Origin: Pseudoalteromonas phenolica
GTDB lineage: Bacteria; Pseudomonadota; Gammaproteobacteria; Enterobacterales; Alteromonadaceae
NCBI RefSeq assembly: GCF_001444405.1
Contig: NZ_CP013187.1
Span: 558,001 to 622,000 of the forward strand
DNA: 64,000 bases
Reading direction: 5' to 3'
Every line of letters begins with the position of its first letter. Position 1 is the stretch's first letter. Shown here piece by piece: positions 45,427 to 54,539 of the stretch. Under the pieces are notes generated by a model, which was given only the letters and a program-made list of their open reading frames with translations, did no database searches and was not told the DNA's origin. A program made the position numbers and the translations under genes.

Positions 45427-46151
45427 TGTGCTGTATAGCCCCCATCTATGCTTTGTAGGCTGCCTGTGATAAAGCTAGCATCATCAGACAATAAAAATGC
45501 GGTGAGTGCAGCAACTTCATGAGCTTGGCCCAATCGACCTAATGGCTGCAGTTGCGCTTCTTCAGCCACGATTTCTGCTTTGCTAGCACCGCTCTTTGCA
45601 CAGTACTTATCAATAGCATGGTGGAATAGCGGGGTTTCTATTGTGCCTGGACACACAGCATTAGCGCGAATATTGAACTTTGCATAATCAAGTGCCGTGG
45701 TTTTTGCCATTGAAGCTAATGATGACTTAGTAAGATTATACGCAAACGAGTTCGGTTTACCTATTATGGCTTGGTCGGATGCCATTAACACTATCGCACC
45801 GTTATGTTGTGCTTTCATGCTCGGTAAAACTGCTTGAATAGCCGCATAAGCGCCTTTTACATTCAAGTTAAATAGCGCGTCTAATGTAGCTTCATCGGTA
45901 TCTTCGATGGTGGCACTTAAATGCTTGCCGGCATTTGAAACTAGGGCGTCAACACGACCTGTTTGCGTAATAATTTCAGCAATACACTGCTTTACTGTTT
46001 CGACACAACTTACATCACACTCCACGAAACTGCCAACCTCAGAAGGGGCAATATCGAGATTAAAGACTTGGTAGTTTTCTGATAGCAGCTTTTCAACAAC
46101 GGCGAGGCCGATGCCAAAGCTGCCACCTGTTACGATGGCAACTTTATTCAT
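45423..46151 (-). CDS. Short-chain dehydrogenase/reductase
   Basis: A 242-residue classical SDR with the NAD(P)-binding TGGSFGIG, NAG in SNAGKH, the catalytic YxxxK in AYNLTKSS, and the C-terminal DGGYTAQ. Asp at the end of beta-2 (NLDIA) favours NAD. It is coupled to the amidohydrolase gene, so it probably produces the lactone that the latter opens. Transporters and other pathway genes are absent nearby. Confidence 0.85.
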   Translation of the reverse strand: MNKVAIVTGGSFGIGLAVVEKLLSENYQVFNLDIAPSEVGSFVECDVSCVETVKQCIAEIITQTGRVDALVSNAGKHLSATIEDTDEATLDALFNLNVKGAYAAIQAVLPSMKAQHNGAIVLMASDQAIIGKPNSFAYNLTKSSLASMAKTTALDYAKFNIRANAVCPGTIETPLFHHAIDKYCAKSGASKAEIVAEEAQLQPLGRLGQAHEVAALTAFLLSDDASFITGSLQSIDGGYTAQ

Positions 46152-46172
46152 AATAAGTTATTCAATCTAAAA

Positions 46173-46661
46173 TTAGTGACCACAGCCGCCTGCACCGTGA
46201 ACATGACCGTGAGATAACTCTTCAGCCGTTGCTTCACGCACAGATACCACTTCAACATCAAATGTCAGTGTTTTACCTGCAAAAGGGTGGTTTAAATCGC
46301 AGTCAGCGTTAAAACGGCCAACTTTTACAATGCTTACTTGGTGGCGGCCTTGGTTTGATTCAACAATCGCACTCATGCCTGGCTTCCATACTTTGTTGTT
46401 GCCTAAGCCTTGTAAATGTTTAATTGGAATACGTTGAATTAAACCTTCTTGGTACTCGCCATAGCTGTCTTTTGGTTCAAGTGTCACACTGAACTTGTCG
46501 CCTACTGCTTTGCCTTCAAGCGCCGCTTCAAGACCTGGTAGCATGCCTTCAGTGCCATGAAGGTAAGTTAATGGTTCTGCATTTGTGCTTGTTTCAATCT
46601 GTTCACCGGCTTCACTTAACGTGTAGTGAAACTCAACAGCCGTATCTTTAGTAATTTGCAT
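46173..46661 (-). CDS. slyD: FKBP-type prolyl isomerase and metallochaperone SlyD
   Basis: A 162-residue protein with the FKBP start (ITKDTAVEFHYTLSEAGEQI), the inserted IF chaperone flap (about 70-130) and a short metal-binding tail with three His and one Cys (HGHVHGAGGCGH). It catalyses prolyl isomerisation and can deliver nickel to hydrogenase in E. coli. The tail is shorter than the His/Cys-rich 50-residue one of E. coli. It is transcribed from the minus strand. Confidence 0.9.
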   Translation of the reverse strand: MQITKDTAVEFHYTLSEAGEQIETSTNAEPLTYLHGTEGMLPGLEAALEGKAVGDKFSVTLEPKDSYGEYQEGLIQRIPIKHLQGLGNNKVWKPGMSAIVESNQGRHQVSIVKVGRFNADCDLNHPFAGKTLTFDVEVVSVREATAEELSHGHVHGAGGCGH

Positions 46662-46723
46662 GTTTTTCTCTCTTATCTCAGTTTGGTGCTCATTTTACGT
46701 GAGCAAACCATGAAGTGCGAGTG

Positions 46724-48205
46724 TTAAGGAGAAGTATTCGGTTTTACGAGTTGCTCCAACTCAGATAAAAATTTTTTCGGCTCTGGTTTTTTTGGTGTTT
46801 TTGCAGGTCTTGGTAAATGCAGCACCAGCTTTTTTCCAGGTTTAAGCAAGCTGGAGCTTTTTAGATTATTCCATGTTAACAAGTCTTTGACGGGCACATT
46901 GAATTGTTTACTGATCTCCCAAAGCGAGTCACCATTTTGAATGATGTATTCATGCTCCATGGTTAATACGGGCTTTTTTTCTTCTTGAGCAAGATAGGGA
47001 CTTACTTGGTATTCAAGCATTAAGTTATCGAGCGGTTGTGCTTTTTTTATTTTTAATACTTCGCCAACTTTTAAGAGAGTCGTTTGTTTATTATTGAGTG
47101 CCATTAACGTATTGACCGAAGTATTAAAACGACGTGCTAAACCGTAAAAGGTATCGTTTTTGACTACGGTATAAGTCTGGCTAAAATAGCGCTGAAAAAA
47201 CTCACTTTGCCATAGCTGTTTTTCGGTTAGGGGTAATAATATTTTATGGGGGCCTTCAGGGGCACTTTGATGTTGTAGGTACCCTGGGTTTAGACGGTGG
47301 AGCTGATTCTTACTGACGCCAGTGAGTGAGGCAAGCACTGAAAAGTCAAAACGCTGAGCAAAATCGACCTCGCTGGTTAAGGCGTAATTGGGCAACTTAG
47401 GCACCTTAAACTTAGGATGTTTGGCTTGAAGTAAATAGCTTAAAGCGAGCAATTTTGGCACATAGTCGGCAGTCTCTGAAGGGAGTTTTAGCTGCCAAAA
47501 GTAGCCTTGCTTTCCCTGTTTTTTGCTTTGTCTAATGGCTTTTTTTACTCGGCCTTCTCCGGTGTTATAGGCTGCGAGCGCATGTAACCAATCACCATTA
47601 AAGCGCTGGTAAAGGTAAACTAAATAATCTAAGGCGGCATCAGTTGACGCTAACACGTCTTGTCTGCCGTCGTACCACTCATCGGTTGTTACACCAAAAT
47701 GGTAAGCGGTGCTATCCATCAACTGCCATATACCCACAGCACTTTGGCTCGAGTGCACCTTTGGTCTAAAGTCACTCTCAACAAAGGGCAGTAATACCAT
47801 ATCCATGGGTAAACCCTTTTGTTTTATTTTTTGCGTGATATGAAACAGATACGGTTTTGCACGTTTGTTTACTTTCAACAAGTAATCGGGTTGCTTTAAA
47901 TACCAGTCAATACGTTTTTGCAAGCGAGGTGTCGGCACTATGTCAAACGCTAAGTTTGCAATAACTTCTTGCCATAGATCATCATAAACGATTGGTTTTG
48001 AATCAGACGTGATATCGGAGTCGATATTTTTGTCTGTTCTGTTCGCTTCTGTTTCAGGCTTATATTCAGGCGTAGATTGGTTAAATAGTGCTGCGATTTC
48101 ATGGGGTTTTGCAGAGTTGTTTTGGCTAGGCGAAGAAGTGCTTTGGCATGCCGTTAATACTAGCAACCCAATACATAATAAACTGCTTCTTAGATGTATT
48201 TTCAT
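46724..48205 (-). CDS. mltD: Membrane-bound lytic transglycosylase MltD
   Basis: A 493-residue lipoprotein (lipobox LTACQ, Cys about 20) that cleaves peptidoglycan glycan strands. The SLT domain (about 115-260) has the catalytic Glu in LPFVESDFRP, then GIWQLMDSTA and AAYNTGEGRV. Two LysM domains follow (about 355-400 and 420-470). The frame is open up to 48283, but the ATG at 48205 has the ribosome site AAGGAG at correct spacing and begins the signal peptide. A TATAAT on the minus strand (48229-48224) lies just upstream. Confidence 0.93.
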   Translation of the reverse strand: MKIHLRSSLLCIGLLVLTACQSTSSPSQNNSAKPHEIAALFNQSTPEYKPETEANRTDKNIDSDITSDSKPIVYDDLWQEVIANLAFDIVPTPRLQKRIDWYLKQPDYLLKVNKRAKPYLFHITQKIKQKGLPMDMVLLPFVESDFRPKVHSSQSAVGIWQLMDSTAYHFGVTTDEWYDGRQDVLASTDAALDYLVYLYQRFNGDWLHALAAYNTGEGRVKKAIRQSKKQGKQGYFWQLKLPSETADYVPKLLALSYLLQAKHPKFKVPKLPNYALTSEVDFAQRFDFSVLASLTGVSKNQLHRLNPGYLQHQSAPEGPHKILLPLTEKQLWQSEFFQRYFSQTYTVVKNDTFYGLARRFNTSVNTLMALNNKQTTLLKVGEVLKIKKAQPLDNLMLEYQVSPYLAQEEKKPVLTMEHEYIIQNGDSLWEISKQFNVPVKDLLTWNNLKSSSLLKPGKKLVLHLPRPAKTPKKPEPKKFLSELEQLVKPNTSP

Positions 48206-48224
48206 AGCCATGCTCCTTGTTAAA

Positions 48225-49193
48225 TTATAGCACTGTCCTTTGCTTTTGCATTTTTTGCGCCTGTTTGGTTTTAGCCAGGTCATACATTAATTTTAAGCGA
48301 GTTTGTGTGATCTCATCCGATTTGTACATTGCCAGCAATGCTTCTGGCATCACCATCGAGTCGCTGTTGATTGCGGCCTCTAAAAAGGAAATTGGTTTTT
48401 GTAACGCTCTGAGCTTATATGGCTTCCCTTGAGCTGGTAGTAACCAAGTCACTTTTTCAGATTGGCGTAGTTTTTTGATTGTTGCTAACCAAGCCCCTAA
48501 ATCACTGTCCTGTACATAGGGGATAGGATTCGCTGTTAAGCCTGCAAACAATCCGAGATTATGATGACTTAATATACTGAGGCCGCCTAGTGTCGCGCCT
48601 TCAATTTCTTCTACGACAACAAAATGCCCACCTAAATCTAGAGTCACTTGAGCAGCGTCTAATAAAGTGGGGGGAGAAAATTGTCTACTTTGCCACTTAT
48701 CAATACGCGCCTTAGCTTTATTTAGCCGTTGTTGCATCTGAGCATTAGAGTGTGTTTCTAATCGAGATTGACTGAGCTGTAGACTTTTTTCAAATCGCGA
48801 AAGTTTATCTTTTAAGGCACTTTGGTATTCGTTGAAATGCTGTGAAACATGACTCGTTGCATACCATGTCGCATCAGGAAATTCATTCGCTAGCAGCATC
48901 ATCCCTAAGATTTGTTCTTCATCACTGCTGGTGCTAAATAAATGGCAAATAGGTTGGGGGATGCGTTTCTTTACTTCGCTTGCAAAGCGCTCTAGTGCGC
49001 TAAAGTCTCCATGGGCATCAATTATGGCTGCACATTTTTGGCCTACTAAAACCGCCTGATTGCTTGTGAGATAGCGGGCATCAGATGGAGGGGCTACTAG
49101 AAAGGTCTTCTCATCGAACTTTAGCCATTGTGTTGCTGAAGCTGATAATGGGGCAAAAATAAAAAAAAGAGCGAGGAAAAATCGCATAATCAA
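48225..49193 (-). CDS. Exported metallo-beta-lactamase-fold protein, zinc site missing
   Basis: A 322-residue protein with a signal peptide (cleavage near LSASA, residue 19). The overall plan looks like the metallo-beta-lactamase fold (KCAAIIDAHGDF as strand plus loop, GGHFVVVEEIEGATLGGLSIL for the middle strands). Where HxHxDH should stand it has HLFSTSSDEEQ, so a zinc hydrolase is unlikely. A coiled segment lies at about 120-160. It lies directly upstream of mltD, a slot that in several gammaproteobacteria holds the MBL gene gloB nearby. The fold call is tentative. Confidence 0.5.
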   Translation of the reverse strand: MIMRFFLALFFIFAPLSASATQWLKFDEKTFLVAPPSDARYLTSNQAVLVGQKCAAIIDAHGDFSALERFASEVKKRIPQPICHLFSTSSDEEQILGMMLLANEFPDATWYATSHVSQHFNEYQSALKDKLSRFEKSLQLSQSRLETHSNAQMQQRLNKAKARIDKWQSRQFSPPTLLDAAQVTLDLGGHFVVVEEIEGATLGGLSILSHHNLGLFAGLTANPIPYVQDSDLGAWLATIKKLRQSEKVTWLLPAQGKPYKLRALQKPISFLEAAINSDSMVMPEALLAMYKSDEITQTRLKLMYDLAKTKQAQKMQKQRTVL

Positions 49194-49262
49194 AATAATA
49201 TATTACTGTGCAATTCAAAGTTGGACGTAATTTAACCGATTATGCGAATTGATGAAAGTGAA

Positions 49263-49535
49263 TTACTTTTCGCTGCTTGTTATATGAGAAGAAAGTTTAT
49301 CGATCAGCCCTTGATGTGCTGTCTTCTGGGCTTGTATATCATGGCATAGGTGTAGCGCTGCCATTAATAATGCATTGTGCTCATTACGTATGCTACTTCG
49401 CTGCTTCATTTCTTCTACCGTGCTGTTTAGCAAGGCTGCAGCATCGAGGAGCGCAGATTCTTGCCCCTCAGTGCAGGCAAATTGATGTGTTTTGCCAAGC
49501 AGGCTCACTTCAACTTGAATGGTTTTTTGCGACAT
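49263..49535 (-). CDS. zapA: Cell division protein ZapA
   Basis: A 90-residue FtsZ-bundling factor: N-terminal beta part (IQVEVSLLGKTHQFACTEGQ) and C-terminal dimerising coiled coil (about 30-88, LLNSTVEEMKQRSSI). It stabilises the Z ring. It starts at the last base of the preceding coiled-coil gene. In many gammaproteobacteria the 6S RNA gene follows zapA, but only 69 bases separate it from the next gene here, and no 6S RNA is present. Confidence 0.88.
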   Translation of the reverse strand: MSQKTIQVEVSLLGKTHQFACTEGQESALLDAAALLNSTVEEMKQRSSIRNEHNALLMAALHLCHDIQAQKTAHQGLIDKLSSHITSSEK

Positions 49536-49765
49536 TAGCTAGCCTGAGTTGCACTCTGTAGCTTGCTCAACAGGCCTGATAAAGTTTGGCTTGTCTCTTT
49601 TTGCTTTTCTTCACTTTCAAGCACTTCTAGCTGAAGAGTTTCATTTTCATCAACTAGTTTTTCGTTTTGAGCTTTAAGCTCTGAAAGTTCGTTATTTAAA
49701 CGATTATTTTGGTTGATCAGTTCATCAATCAATTGTTCGAGTTTTGGGAGAGTTTCGTTGTTCAT
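49535..49765 (-). CDS. ZapB-like coiled-coil protein (TIGR02449)
   Basis: A 76-residue, almost entirely heptad-repeat protein (LEQLIDELINQNNRLNNEL and onward), without signal peptide. It belongs to the small family that sits upstream of zapA in gammaproteobacteria, as I recall TIGR02449, and resembles ZapB in size and composition. Coupling to zapA by a one-base overlap supports a role with the Z ring. Confidence 0.75.
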   Translation of the reverse strand: MNNETLPKLEQLIDELINQNNRLNNELSELKAQNEKLVDENETLQLEVLESEEKQKETSQTLSGLLSKLQSATQAS

Positions 49766-49999
49766 AAAGGCGCTCTATTGACTGTTATTTATGGTACAAA
49801 TGTAAAACAAACTGAATAAGGATGCTAGCAAATACCTAGCTTTGCGGTGCATTTTGTCATTATTTAGTCATAAATGAATAAATTCAGCTCGAATACATGT
49901 GAAAAATATTATTTTGTAATGTTTGAATTTAATATTTCTCTGAGTTGTGTCGTTTATATCTGAGGGTAATTAGGCGATAATGCAAGCTGTTATCTTCAA

Positions 50000-50027
50000 A
50001 CCTGGGTAAGTGCTCAGGTAAACACTT
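50000..50027 (+). other. Compact H-type pseudoknot candidate in the rlmJ leader
   Basis: ACCTG (50000-50004) can pair with CAGGT (50015-50019), while AAGTG (50008-50012) pairs with CACTT (50023-50027). The order of the four arms and the loops GGT, CT and AAA fit a 28-base H-type pseudoknot ending 12 bases before the rlmJ ATG. The stems are only 5 bp, so chance cannot be excluded. Confidence 0.35.
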
Positions 50028-50039
50028 TTGGGCGCAACT

Positions 50040-50876
50040 ATGCTGAGTTATCGACATTCATTTCATGCGGGCAACCCTGCTGACATCATCAAACACCTTG
50101 TTCTGGCACAAGTGCTGGAGTACATGACCAAAAAAGACAAACCGTTTGATTATATTGATACGCATTCAGGCGCTGGTTTTTTTGAATTAGCAGGTGCAGA
50201 TTCGCAAAAGACACAAGAATATCTAGATGGCATTGGCAAGCTTTGGCACTACCAAGGTCAAAACCAAGCAATCCTTGATTTTGTCGAGCTAGTTAAGGAT
50301 ATGAATGAGGCGTCATTGGCATTTTATCCTGGTTCTCCAAAAGTGGCAGAGCAATTTTTACGACGTCAAGACAAGGGATGGTTCTTTGAATTGCACCCGC
50401 AAGATTTAGCTTTACTTGAGAAAAATACTCAGCATAAAAAGTCTCTGCGTGTAAAGGGAGAAGATGGTTTCAAAGGTTTGCAAGGCTTGGTGCCGCCAAC
50501 TTCAAGAAGAGCTTGCGTGTTGATGGATCCGCCATATGAAATTAAAACCGACTATCAGCATGCCGTTAAAATGATTATTAAGGCGCATAAAAAGTTTAAC
50601 TCAGGCACTTATATGATTTGGTATCCAGTAGTGGATAGAGAGCGCATTGATTTAATGGAGCAAACTTTAAAAGAGTCGGGTATTAGAAACATTCAATTAT
50701 TTGAGCTGGCAACCAGTGCGGATACTGATGTTCATGGGATGACGGCTTCAGGCATGATGGTTATCAACCCGCCTTGGACATTAAAAAAGACTATGGATGA
50801 TGTATTACCGGAACTTGTTGATTTATTGTCTGATGAAGATGGCTTTTTCAGAAGTGAACAGTTAGTCGATGAATAA
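50040..50876 (+). CDS. rlmJ: 23S rRNA (adenine-2030-N6)-methyltransferase RlmJ
   Basis: A 278-residue SAM-dependent methyltransferase that modifies A2030 of 23S rRNA. The family opening MLSYRHSFHAGNPADIIKH fixes the start at 50040; an in-frame codon at 50028 would add four residues. The substrate-binding DPPY motif is in LMDPPYEIKTDY, and the SAM site is near DTHSGAGFFEL. The 274 bases upstream (49766-50039) are AT-rich, with a possible hairpin GATAA/TTATC before the pseudoknot. The start codon lacks an obvious ribosome site. Confidence 0.95.
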   Translation: MLSYRHSFHAGNPADIIKHLVLAQVLEYMTKKDKPFDYIDTHSGAGFFELAGADSQKTQEYLDGIGKLWHYQGQNQAILDFVELVKDMNEASLAFYPGSPKVAEQFLRRQDKGWFFELHPQDLALLEKNTQHKKSLRVKGEDGFKGLQGLVPPTSRRACVLMDPPYEIKTDYQHAVKMIIKAHKKFNSGTYMIWYPVVDRERIDLMEQTLKESGIRNIQLFELATSADTDVHGMTASGMMVINPPWTLKKTMDDVLPELVDLLSDEDGFFRSEQLVDE

Positions 50877-50907
50877 TTAGTATTTCGAAATAAAAAGTAA
50901 AAAAATA

Positions 50908-50928
50908 AAGCGGCGAAAATCGCCGCTT
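50908..50928 (-). terminator. Terminator of the porin gene
   Basis: AAGCGGCGA and TCGCCGCTT form a perfect 9-bp stem with a three-base loop. On the minus strand a T-rich run follows, so it ends the porin transcript; rlmJ on the plus strand may share it. Confidence 0.75.
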
Positions 50929-50997
50929 AAAAACTTCGCCCTAATAAGCTTTCTTCACCGCAATTGTAAAGAAGCTAGCTATGGACAAGTTGGGAGA

Positions 50998-52161
50998 TTA
51001 GAACACGTATTTCACAGACATTTGAATACGGTTCAGATCACCATCTACACCACTTTCAGTCTCACGTGTACCCACCTTATATTCAGCACCAAACGTCAGC
51101 TTTTTAACTGGCGAGTAAAGCAAGTTCGCGCTGTAGCTCATACTTGATTTAGTTGGGTTGTAACCTTCACCAAGTACATCAGTCACATTGTCTGCTTCGA
51201 AGAAAGAATATAAGAAAGTTGAACGGAATTTGTCGTTCCAGTGGTGCTGGTATGCAACAAAACCTGAAGTAGAGTCAATTGTATGCAGGTTCGAACCATC
51301 ATACACCGCGCCATTTGCAACGTTTAGACCCACATAACGACCAAGACCAGCGCCTTGAGTAAGCATAAATTTCAGGTTATTTTTTCCAAAGTTCACACGA
51401 CCTGATGCACTCACACCGAATGATGTTTCACTTTCATCAGCCGCGCCAATTTTGTAAGTGAGCTGACGTGCAAGCGCTGTAAGTACAAAGTTACCCCAAT
51501 CTGCTTTGTGTGTATAACGCGCTGTGAAATCAGGCATAGATGCGTCATCAGTCACAACACGACCTGAATCAGCTGTGGTGACTGTGCTTTCTGGGTTTTC
51601 TACTGAGAATGAAAAGTTACCTGTAGTATATTTTGCCATTGCTTGACGAACGAACACTGTACCTTCCGCAGGGCCGACGAAGTCGAGTGTTTCAGGTAGT
51701 GCACCGACGTTTTGGAAGTTTGACCAAGCCTGACCAAATAACCAGCCTTTGTAGGTAACAAATGCCTGACGAATTCGCGGAGAGTAAGAGTTACTTACTC
51801 GCTCATTGCCACCCGTAGAGGCAATAAAGTCTAGCTCGATTTTCGTTTTAATGGTGCTGCCATCTTCAAGTTTAGTGGCTGTGCCAAAATTGAAGCGAGA
51901 TTGGCGGGCGTGCATATCAAACACAGCATCTTCACTGCTAGATGCTGAAACAGGTGTAGTGCCCGGTACATAGAAGTCACGGCCAATGTTTTGTGCGCCT
52001 AAAGTACCGTCTGAAAAATCACTCCAAATCGCGTCGAGCTTAACGTAACCGCCATAGCTTACTTTGGTGTCTTCGATGGTACCTGCTAGAGCGGGTAGGC
52101 TTAGAGCGCTTGATACTGCTAATGCTGTAAGGGTTTTAATTGCTACACTTTTAGTTGTCAT
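50998..52161 (-). CDS. DcaP-like outer membrane porin
   Basis: A 387-residue trimeric beta-barrel porin of the DcaP family. It has a signal peptide ending LALA-type (SLPALAG, cleavage about residue 26), then KVSYGGYVKLDAIWSDFSDG and the conserved block RQSRFNFGTATKLEDG. Alternating aromatic and polar beta strands run to the C-terminal Phe of SVKYVF, the BAM signal. DcaP members take up organic acids or dicarboxylates. It is divergent from acs across an intergenic region with shared motifs, suggesting uptake for C2 or organic-acid metabolism. Confidence 0.85.
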   Translation of the reverse strand: MTTKSVAIKTLTALAVSSALSLPALAGTIEDTKVSYGGYVKLDAIWSDFSDGTLGAQNIGRDFYVPGTTPVSASSSEDAVFDMHARQSRFNFGTATKLEDGSTIKTKIELDFIASTGGNERVSNSYSPRIRQAFVTYKGWLFGQAWSNFQNVGALPETLDFVGPAEGTVFVRQAMAKYTTGNFSFSVENPESTVTTADSGRVVTDDASMPDFTARYTHKADWGNFVLTALARQLTYKIGAADESETSFGVSASGRVNFGKNNLKFMLTQGAGLGRYVGLNVANGAVYDGSNLHTIDSTSGFVAYQHHWNDKFRSTFLYSFFEADNVTDVLGEGYNPTKSSMSYSANLLYSPVKKLTFGAEYKVGTRETESGVDGDLNRIQMSVKYVF

Positions 52162-52271
52162 AGTTGATGTTCCTTAAAGCTACGTTGTAAATTGCAACGA
52201 CGCTGTCATAAATAAGAGTTCATACCCACTGTTGTTGATGGTCGCTTTTTGCTCAATTAGCCTTTGGTCTA

Positions 52272-52283
52272 TACGACTAAGGT
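52272..52283 (+). promoter_or_regulatory. Motif copy A, TACGACTAAGGT
   Basis: First copy of the shared 12-bp motif, 110 bases upstream of the porin start and 270 before acs. Flanked by TTTGGTCTA on the left and GGAATAAT on the right. Identical over all 12 bases to copy C in the symporter promoter. Confidence 0.55.
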
Positions 52284-52465
52284 GGAATAATAAACAAACA
52301 GTTCACAGACCATTAATAATTCGTGGCAGTATTCCGTCTATAAAAATAGTGGTTAATCGTATTTTACGCTGTATTTTTCATTTATTTAATATAGGGTTGT
52401 ACTGTTTGGTTCTATTTTGGGCACTTTATTGCAAAAAATGATCTTTGTTTGTTTTTTAACCTGTA

Positions 52466-52477
52466 TACAACTAAGGT
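52466..52477 (+). promoter_or_regulatory. Motif copy B, TACAACTAAGGT
   Basis: Second copy, with one base difference, 75 bases upstream of the acs ATG and followed by CTAATTCT. TAAGGT could itself serve as a -10, since it has TA at the start and T at the end. Confidence 0.55.
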
Positions 52478-52552
52478 CTAATTCTTAAACTGCAACGCCT
52501 GAGTGATCCTTGATGAAAGCCCAAGGGCAAGTAAATTAATATGGAGATGACT

Positions 52553-54493
52553 ATGTCACAGAGCATTTATCCGGTTCCTGAAGCTATCAAGAACAATGCA
52601 TTAGTTAATAACGACCAGTATGAAACTTTATATCAACAGTCTATCGACAACCCTGAAGCATTTTGGGCTGAACACGGTAAACGTCTTGATTGGTCAACCC
52701 CTTATACAAAAGTTAAAAACACGTCTTTCGACAAAGGACACATCAGCATTAATTGGTATGAAGATGGTGAGCTTAACGCATCTTATAACTGTATCGACCG
52801 TCACCTTAAAGATAAAGCCGATAAAGTTGCGCTAATTTGGGAAGGCGACAGCCCAGACCATAGCGAAAATATTACCTTCCAACAACTTCACGACGAAGTA
52901 GCAAAGCTTGCTAATGGCCTTAAGAAGCTGGGTGTTGAAAAAGGCGATCGCGTTGCCATCTATATGCCGATGACACCATTTGCAATTTATGCAATGCAAG
53001 CTTGTGCGCGAATTGGTGCTATCCACTCAGTGGTATTCGGTGGTTTCTCGCCATCAGCCATCGCAGATCGAATCAAGGATTCTGGCGCGAAAGTGGTTAT
53101 CACATCTGATGAAGGTCGCCGCGGTGGTAATGCAGTGCCGCTTAAAGCCAATGTTGACGAAGCTGTGTCTCAAGATGGCGTAACGACGGTTGAGCATGTT
53201 GTTGTGCATCAACTAACAGGTGGTGAAGTTGATTGGCAAGGTCATGATGTATGGTGGCACGAGCTAACAGCTGATGTACCTGCTGAATGTGAACCAACGC
53301 CAATGAATGCAGAAGATCCATTATTCATTCTTTATACCTCAGGTTCGACAGGCACGCCTAAAGGTGTCGTACATACAACCGGTGGTTACTTAGTTTACTC
53401 TTCAATGACACATGAATATGTGTTCGATATTAAAGAAGATGATATTTATTGGTGTACAGCCGATGTGGGTTGGATCACAGGTCACAGCTACATGGCATAC
53501 GGCCCATTGGCTAATGGTTGTACACAGGTAGTATTCGAAGGTGTGCCAACTTACCCAAGTGCAGGTCGTATTGGTGAGGTGGTAGATAAGCATAACGTAA
53601 CCATTCTTTATACTGCTCCGACGGCTATTCGTGCACTAATGGCGAAAGGCGATGAGCCAACAGCGAGTTCAAAGCGTGATTCACTGCGTATCATGGGTTC
53701 AGTAGGTGAACCAATCAACCCTGAAGCATGGACTTGGTATCATGAGCGTATTGGTAACAGCAAATGTCCAATTGTAGATACTTGGTGGCAAACTGAAACG
53801 GGTGGCATCATGATCACGCCACTACCTGGTGCGACAGACATGAAACCAGGCTCGGCAACACGTCCATTCTTTGGTATTGCCCCAGCTCTATTTGATGCCG
53901 CGGGTGAAACTCTACAAGGCGCAACAGAAGGTAACTTAGTTATTCTTGATAGCTGGCCGTCACAAGCGCGAACAGTGTATGGTGACCATGAGCGTTTTGA
54001 GCAAACTTACTTCTCAGCTTATCCGGGTGTTTACTTTACAGGTGATGGTTGTCGTCGCGATGAAGATGGTTATTACTGGATCACAGGCCGTGTAGATGAC
54101 GTATTGAACGTATCAGGCCACCGCTTAGGTACTGCTGAAATTGAAAGTGCCTTAGTTGCGCACGAAGCAGTCGCAGAAGCTGCGGTAGTTGGTTACCCAC
54201 ATGACATCAAAGGCCAAGGTATTTATGTGTATGTGACACCGAATGAAGGTGTACAGGTAAGCGATGAACTAACGAAAGAAGTTCGTAACTGGGTTCGTAA
54301 AGAGTTAAGCCCAATTGCTTCTCCAGATATGATCCAATGGTCACCGGGCTTGCCTAAGACTCGCTCTGGTAAGATCATGCGCCGAATTTTACGTAAGATC
54401 GCAGCAAATGAGCACCAACAGCTGGGTGATACGTCAACACTGGCCGATCCTACTGTAGTAGATGAATTAATAGAAAATCGTTTAAATCGTTAA
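52553..54493 (+). CDS. acs: Acetyl-CoA synthetase
   Basis: A 646-residue adenylate-forming enzyme that converts acetate, ATP and CoA to acetyl-CoA. Motifs are YTSGSTGTPKGV, WWQTETGGIM, GRVDDVLNVSGHR and the C-terminal PKTRSGKIMRR, whose Lys is the acetylation switch of this family. An in-frame ATG lies at 52541, but the one at 52553 has the ribosome site GGAG at good spacing and the usual start MSQSIYPVPEA. Motif B lies just upstream, and crbR follows after a hairpin. Confidence 0.97.
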   Translation: MSQSIYPVPEAIKNNALVNNDQYETLYQQSIDNPEAFWAEHGKRLDWSTPYTKVKNTSFDKGHISINWYEDGELNASYNCIDRHLKDKADKVALIWEGDSPDHSENITFQQLHDEVAKLANGLKKLGVEKGDRVAIYMPMTPFAIYAMQACARIGAIHSVVFGGFSPSAIADRIKDSGAKVVITSDEGRRGGNAVPLKANVDEAVSQDGVTTVEHVVVHQLTGGEVDWQGHDVWWHELTADVPAECEPTPMNAEDPLFILYTSGSTGTPKGVVHTTGGYLVYSSMTHEYVFDIKEDDIYWCTADVGWITGHSYMAYGPLANGCTQVVFEGVPTYPSAGRIGEVVDKHNVTILYTAPTAIRALMAKGDEPTASSKRDSLRIMGSVGEPINPEAWTWYHERIGNSKCPIVDTWWQTETGGIMITPLPGATDMKPGSATRPFFGIAPALFDAAGETLQGATEGNLVILDSWPSQARTVYGDHERFEQTYFSAYPGVYFTGDGCRRDEDGYYWITGRVDDVLNVSGHRLGTAEIESALVAHEAVAEAAVVGYPHDIKGQGIYVYVTPNEGVQVSDELTKEVRNWVRKELSPIASPDMIQWSPGLPKTRSGKIMRRILRKIAANEHQQLGDTSTLADPTVVDELIENRLNR

Positions 54494-54539
54494 TAAAACG
54501 CTAAAAACTTGAATTTCATTAAATTCTAATCGTACTATA

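Larger units (their letters stand above)
52162..52552. other. Divergent porin/acs intergenic region
   Basis: These 391 bases hold two copies of the TACgACTAAGGT motif (52272-52283 and 52466-52477), and AT-rich spacer between them. No classical -35/-10 pair was convincing for either gene, in line with activator-dependent promoters. No ORF in it looks coding. Confidence 0.6.

Noticed and set aside
49934..49955. TTTCTCTGAGTTGTGTCG resembles the 5' end of 6S RNA near zapA.
   Set aside because: Only about 100 bases remain before rlmJ, the complementary 3' arm is missing, and it lies on the wrong side of zapA.
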